Shown here: positions 11,254-13,459 of the stretch, in pieces
How the letters are laid out: every line of letters begins with the position of its first letter
Position numbering within the stretch: position 1 is the stretch's first letter
NCBI GenBank assembly: GCA_964569055.1
Contig: CAZMSZ010000195.1
Coordinates: 1 to 13,459, forward strand
DNA length: 13,459 nucleotides
Reading direction: 5' to 3'
From: JAWLGW01 sp964569055
GTDB taxonomy: Bacteria; Planctomycetota; J058
Notes under the pieces: generated by a model
What the model saw: only the letters and a program-made list of their open reading frames with translations
Databases searched by the model: none
Told to the model about the DNA's origin: nothing
Position numbers and translations under genes: made by a program

Positions 11254-13242
11254 CTACGGGGTCGCGAACATGCCCTCTTCGTAGGCGCAGATCCGCCCGC
11301 GCACGGCCGAGGCGGCCACGGTCAGGGGCGAGGCGAGGTACAGCCGCCCGGGGCCGGAGCGCCCCTTGTAGTTGCGGTTGATCGCCGAGACGGTGACCTG
11401 CTCGGGCGTGTCCGACACGCCGGGGCCGCAGCCGATGCACGCCCCGCAGCCCGGGGGGATCACGGTCACGCCGGTCTGCTCGAACAGCTCCACGTAGCCG
11501 CGCTCGCGCGCGTAGGCCTCGACCTCGGCGCTGCCGAACTGGATGTAGAACCGGACCCCCTCGGCCACGCGCTGGCCCTCGCGCCGCGCCTCCGCCATGA
11601 CGCGGGCGTAGAAGTCGAGGTCGTCCTCCTTGCCCGCGGTGCAGCTCCCGCCGTAGGCGATGTCAATCCGGACGTCGCCGAGCTCCTCCACGAGCTGGCC
11701 GTTCTTGGGGTCGGAGGGGATTCCGCGGTCGGGGTCGCCCGGGTGGGCGACCATGGGGCGGATCGTGGCGAGGTCGATCACGTGGACGCCGCCGTCGTAG
11801 CGCGCGCCGGGGTCCGGCCGCACCGCCTTGGCCCGCAGGGCGGCGAGGTCGACCCCGGGGCGCCGGGCGGCGATCCAGCGGAAGGTCTCCTCGTCCGCCT
11901 CGACGATCCCGGTGCGCGCGGTGCACTCGGTCGCCATGTTGGCGAGGGTCGCCCGCTCGTCCATGGAGAGCGCGGCCAGCCCGGGGCCGCCGAACTCCAT
12001 GCAGCGCGAGAGCGTCTCCTCGCGCTTGGCGTGGTGCATGAGGATGTAGAGCATGACGTCCTTGGCGGTCACGCCCGGCGCGAGCGCGCCCACCAGCTCG
12101 AAGCGGATCGACTCGGGCACCACCAGGGTGGTGACGCCCGACTGCAGCAGCGCCGCGTACTCGGTGGTGCCGACCCCGTAGGCGAAGGCGTTGCTCCCGC
12201 CGCCCATGCAGGTGTGGCTGTCGGTGGCCTGGATGATCTCGCCCGGCTCGATGATCCGCTCGCGCGCCACCTGGTGGCAGATCCCCGGCGAGACGCCCGC
12301 CTCGGCGTTGAACGAGAGCACGCCCGTGTGCTCCTGCAGCTCGCGCTGCATGCGGCGCAGCGTCTCGATCTTCGGCAGGAACTTGCGGTAGCGGTCGACC
12401 TGGTCGGCGTAGATCAGGTGGTCCTCGAACACCGCGAACTTGTCGGGGTTGGTGACCGTGTAGCCCGGGCCGTACTCGTCGATCAAGAACTGGTGGACCT
12501 GCGCGCTGGTGAACTCGTGCGAGTAGCCGCCGTCCACGCGCACCAGCACCGAGTCGCCCGGCTGCACGTGGCGCGGCCCGTCGCCGGCGCGCACGAGGTG
12601 GGCCGCGATGACCTTCTCGCACATGGTCATGGGGCGCGCGGGCGTGTCGGGGAGCGGGACCTCCACCTTCCCGGCCTGGAGCGCCTTGGTGAACGGGAAC
12701 AGCCCGCCCATGCGCACGATCGCCTGCGTGACCGGGTCGTGCCCCTCGAGGAACTCCTCGATCGGGATCGCCTCGCCGCGCTGCAGGCGGATCAGCTGGG
12801 CGTGGCTGCCCATCAGCACGCCCTGGTTGATGTTGTTGCGGGCGTGGATCGGCGCGAACGAGGCGGCGACCGCCAGCTCGATCCCGGAGAACTTCTCGGC
12901 CTGCGTGGCGGTCTCGCGCGAGGAGCCGACGCCCTTCTGGTAGCCCGAGACGATCACCTCGAACCGCCCGTCGGCGAGCGCGCCCTCGGGGAGCAGCCGC
13001 TGCCCGTCCACGATCAGCCCGGCGTAGGCGTTCTTGGCGATCTCGCGCGGGTCGTGGTCGAAGCACACCCAGGCGGGCGTCATGACGTCGGTGTTGATGT
13101 CGTCGAGGAGGTCCTCGACCGAGAGGTCCTCCATGCGCAGGTCGAGCTCGCCGGCGATCTGGCGGCGGATCAGCTCGGGGTCCTTGGTGAGGAACAGGAC
13201 GCGCTTGCCCGGGGTGAGCTGGAAGGACCTGATCTCGCTCAT
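11254..13242 (-). CDS. Fused LeuD-LeuC (aconitase superfamily) hydro-lyase
   Basis: 662 residues, two subunits of 3-isopropylmalate dehydratase type in one chain with the swivel domain first. Residues 48-190 are LeuD-like: DDINTDVMTPA (47-57), VGSSRE (105-110; substrate-binding loop), 'SFAPIHARNNINQGVL' (128-143). Residues 205-662 are LeuC-like: 'MTMCEKVIAAHLV' (205-217), 'QATDSHTCMGGGSNAFAYGVG' region (338-358), GGSCTAGKED (531-540), PPGCGACIGCGPG (596-608), and 'NRNYKGRSGPGRLYLASP' (622-639). Cys534, Cys599 and Cys602 fit the three [4Fe-4S] ligands. The usual SCTNxR is changed to SCTAGK. Enzymes of this class isomerise 2-hydroxy acids by dehydration and rehydration. The LeuA-type synthase nearby suggests a shared pathway (leucine or homologous chain elongation); substrate is unresolved. 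Domain order resembles AcnB rather than AcnA. GGGAGGCGAGGA directly before the ATG fixes the start. Confidence 0.87.
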   Translation of the reverse strand: MSEIRSFQLTPGKRVLFLTKDPELIRRQIAGELDLRMEDLSVEDLLDDINTDVMTPAWVCFDHDPREIAKNAYAGLIVDGQRLLPEGALADGRFEVIVSGYQKGVGSSRETATQAEKFSGIELAVAASFAPIHARNNINQGVLMGSHAQLIRLQRGEAIPIEEFLEGHDPVTQAIVRMGGLFPFTKALQAGKVEVPLPDTPARPMTMCEKVIAAHLVRAGDGPRHVQPGDSVLVRVDGGYSHEFTSAQVHQFLIDEYGPGYTVTNPDKFAVFEDHLIYADQVDRYRKFLPKIETLRRMQRELQEHTGVLSFNAEAGVSPGICHQVARERIIEPGEIIQATDSHTCMGGGSNAFAYGVGTTEYAALLQSGVTTLVVPESIRFELVGALAPGVTAKDVMLYILMHHAKREETLSRCMEFGGPGLAALSMDERATLANMATECTARTGIVEADEETFRWIAARRPGVDLAALRAKAVRPDPGARYDGGVHVIDLATIRPMVAHPGDPDRGIPSDPKNGQLVEELGDVRIDIAYGGSCTAGKEDDLDFYARVMAEARREGQRVAEGVRFYIQFGSAEVEAYARERGYVELFEQTGVTVIPPGCGACIGCGPGVSDTPEQVTVSAINRNYKGRSGPGRLYLASPLTVAASAVRGRICAYEEGMFATP

Positions 13243-13311
13243 TCCTCGCCTCCCGGCCGCGCCCCGAGCCTCCGGGGCCGGCGCCGCCCGGGCTTCGCGG
13301 GCGCTCCGACG

Positions 13312-13317
13312 AGTGTA
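13312..13317 (-). promoter_or_regulatory. Candidate -10 box (TACACT) of the LeuDC gene
   Basis: Reading the minus strand, GGGGCTACACTCG contains TACACT, 69 bases before the ATG at 13242. The same hexamer stands upstream of the COG3014 gene (759-764). No -35 match is visible. The space 13243-13311 has no gene I can support. Confidence 0.35.
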
Positions 13318-13345
13318 GCCCCGGCCGCAGGGGAGGCCAGGCTCC

Positions 13346-13373
13346 CTGACCCCGCGGCCGAGCGCGCGGTCAG
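13346..13373. terminator. GC-rich stem-loop at the end of a possible upstream gene
   Basis: CTGACCCCGCG (13346-13356) pairs with CGCGCGGTCAG (13363-13373) at 10 of 11 positions across a GCCGAG loop. On the minus strand it begins at the stop codon of the possible partial gene at the right edge, which suits a terminator, but there is no T-tract. Confidence 0.4.
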
Positions 13374-13459
13374 GTCGCGAGGTCGGCCGGCTGGGCTCTG
13401 TCTTGAAACTCGGATCGCGCCATCGCGAAGCAATCGTCGCCGCTGGCGAGGCGCGAGGA
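13370..13459 (-). CDS. Possible C-terminal fragment of a minus-strand gene (partial)
   Basis: A minus-strand frame open from the window edge to TGA at 13372-13370, giving 29 residues that include LASGDDCFAMARSEFQDR. The composition, with Asp, Cys, Phe, Met, Glu and Gln spread through, is less Arg/Ala/Gly/Pro-biased than the shadow frames in this window, and a stem-loop starts at the stop. The fragment is too short to assign. It could still be a chance frame; the rest of the gene lies beyond the window. Confidence 0.35.
   Translation of the reverse strand, partial: SSRLASGDDCFAMARSEFQDRAQPADLAT

Noticed and set aside
11663..13066. Minus-strand frame of 467 codons shifted from the LeuDC gene
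   Set aside because: Arg/Pro/Gly-rich shadow of the fused hydro-lyase.
13239..13433. Minus-strand 64-codon frame upstream of the LeuDC gene
   Set aside because: Arg/Pro/Ala/Gly-rich, overlaps the LeuDC ribosome site and the putative stem-loop, with no recognisable feature.

Overview
The window is very GC-rich (roughly three quarters G+C by eye) with long open frames on both strands, so most open frames are shadows and genes had to be chosen by protein character. The organism looks like a Gram-negative-type bacterium, most likely a planctomycete (Planctomycetota). The main pointer is the protein at 7349-8446: it opens with a signal peptide, then the 'DVVHLTDGRTIEG' small beta module and 'GY-x(n)-GRWLT' segments that I associate with planctomycetes. 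Many lipoproteins and secreted proteins fit this. A myxobacterium-like organism cannot be excluded. No tRNA, rRNA, CRISPR array, integrase or transposase was seen.

Layout. 1-150 is a hexanucleotide array. 218-712 is a small uncharacterised protein with ADP-ribosyltransferase-like N-terminal signatures. 788-3984 is an envelope operon of three lipoproteins: a COG3014-type protein with a long extra C-terminus, a YcfL/DUF1425 protein and an LpoB-type penicillin-binding-protein activator; the last two overlap. 4007-4621 encodes a NYN/YacP-type nuclease whose tail carries a duplicated short motif. 4622-4940 is non-coding, with a large imperfect dyad. 4941-6179 is a LeuA-type acyltransferase (isopropylmalate/homocitrate synthase superfamily) without a regulatory domain, overlapping by GTGA a secreted protein of unknown function (6176-7102). 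7119-7250 is an AT-richer element bounded by 25-bp near-perfect inverted repeats. 7349-8446 is a secreted coiled-coil protein with a cysteine cluster at the turn. 8572-9615 is a DUF697 membrane protein with a SHOCT-like tail, coupled by another GTGA overlap to a tiny single-span membrane protein (9612-9779).

The right part holds a lone contractile-tail tube protein (T4 gp19 family, minus strand, 9787-10236) divergent from a secreted protein with an acidic tract and a probable jelly-roll domain (10375-11184). A nested stem-loop then separates convergent genes, followed by a 662-residue fused LeuD-LeuC enzyme of the aconitase superfamily on the minus strand (11254-13242). The right edge may hold the last codons of one more minus-strand gene.

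Functionally, two themes are recognisable. One is envelope and peptidoglycan biology (the COG3014-YcfL-LpoB set). The other is 2-oxo-acid chain elongation: the LeuA-type synthase and fused LeuDC-type isomerase could catalyse consecutive steps of leucine biosynthesis or a related pathway. The most unusual items are the orphan tail tube gene, the swivel-first LeuDC fusion, the NYN protein with duplicated WLxxFG motifs, the zinc-hook-like coiled coil and the two dyad elements.
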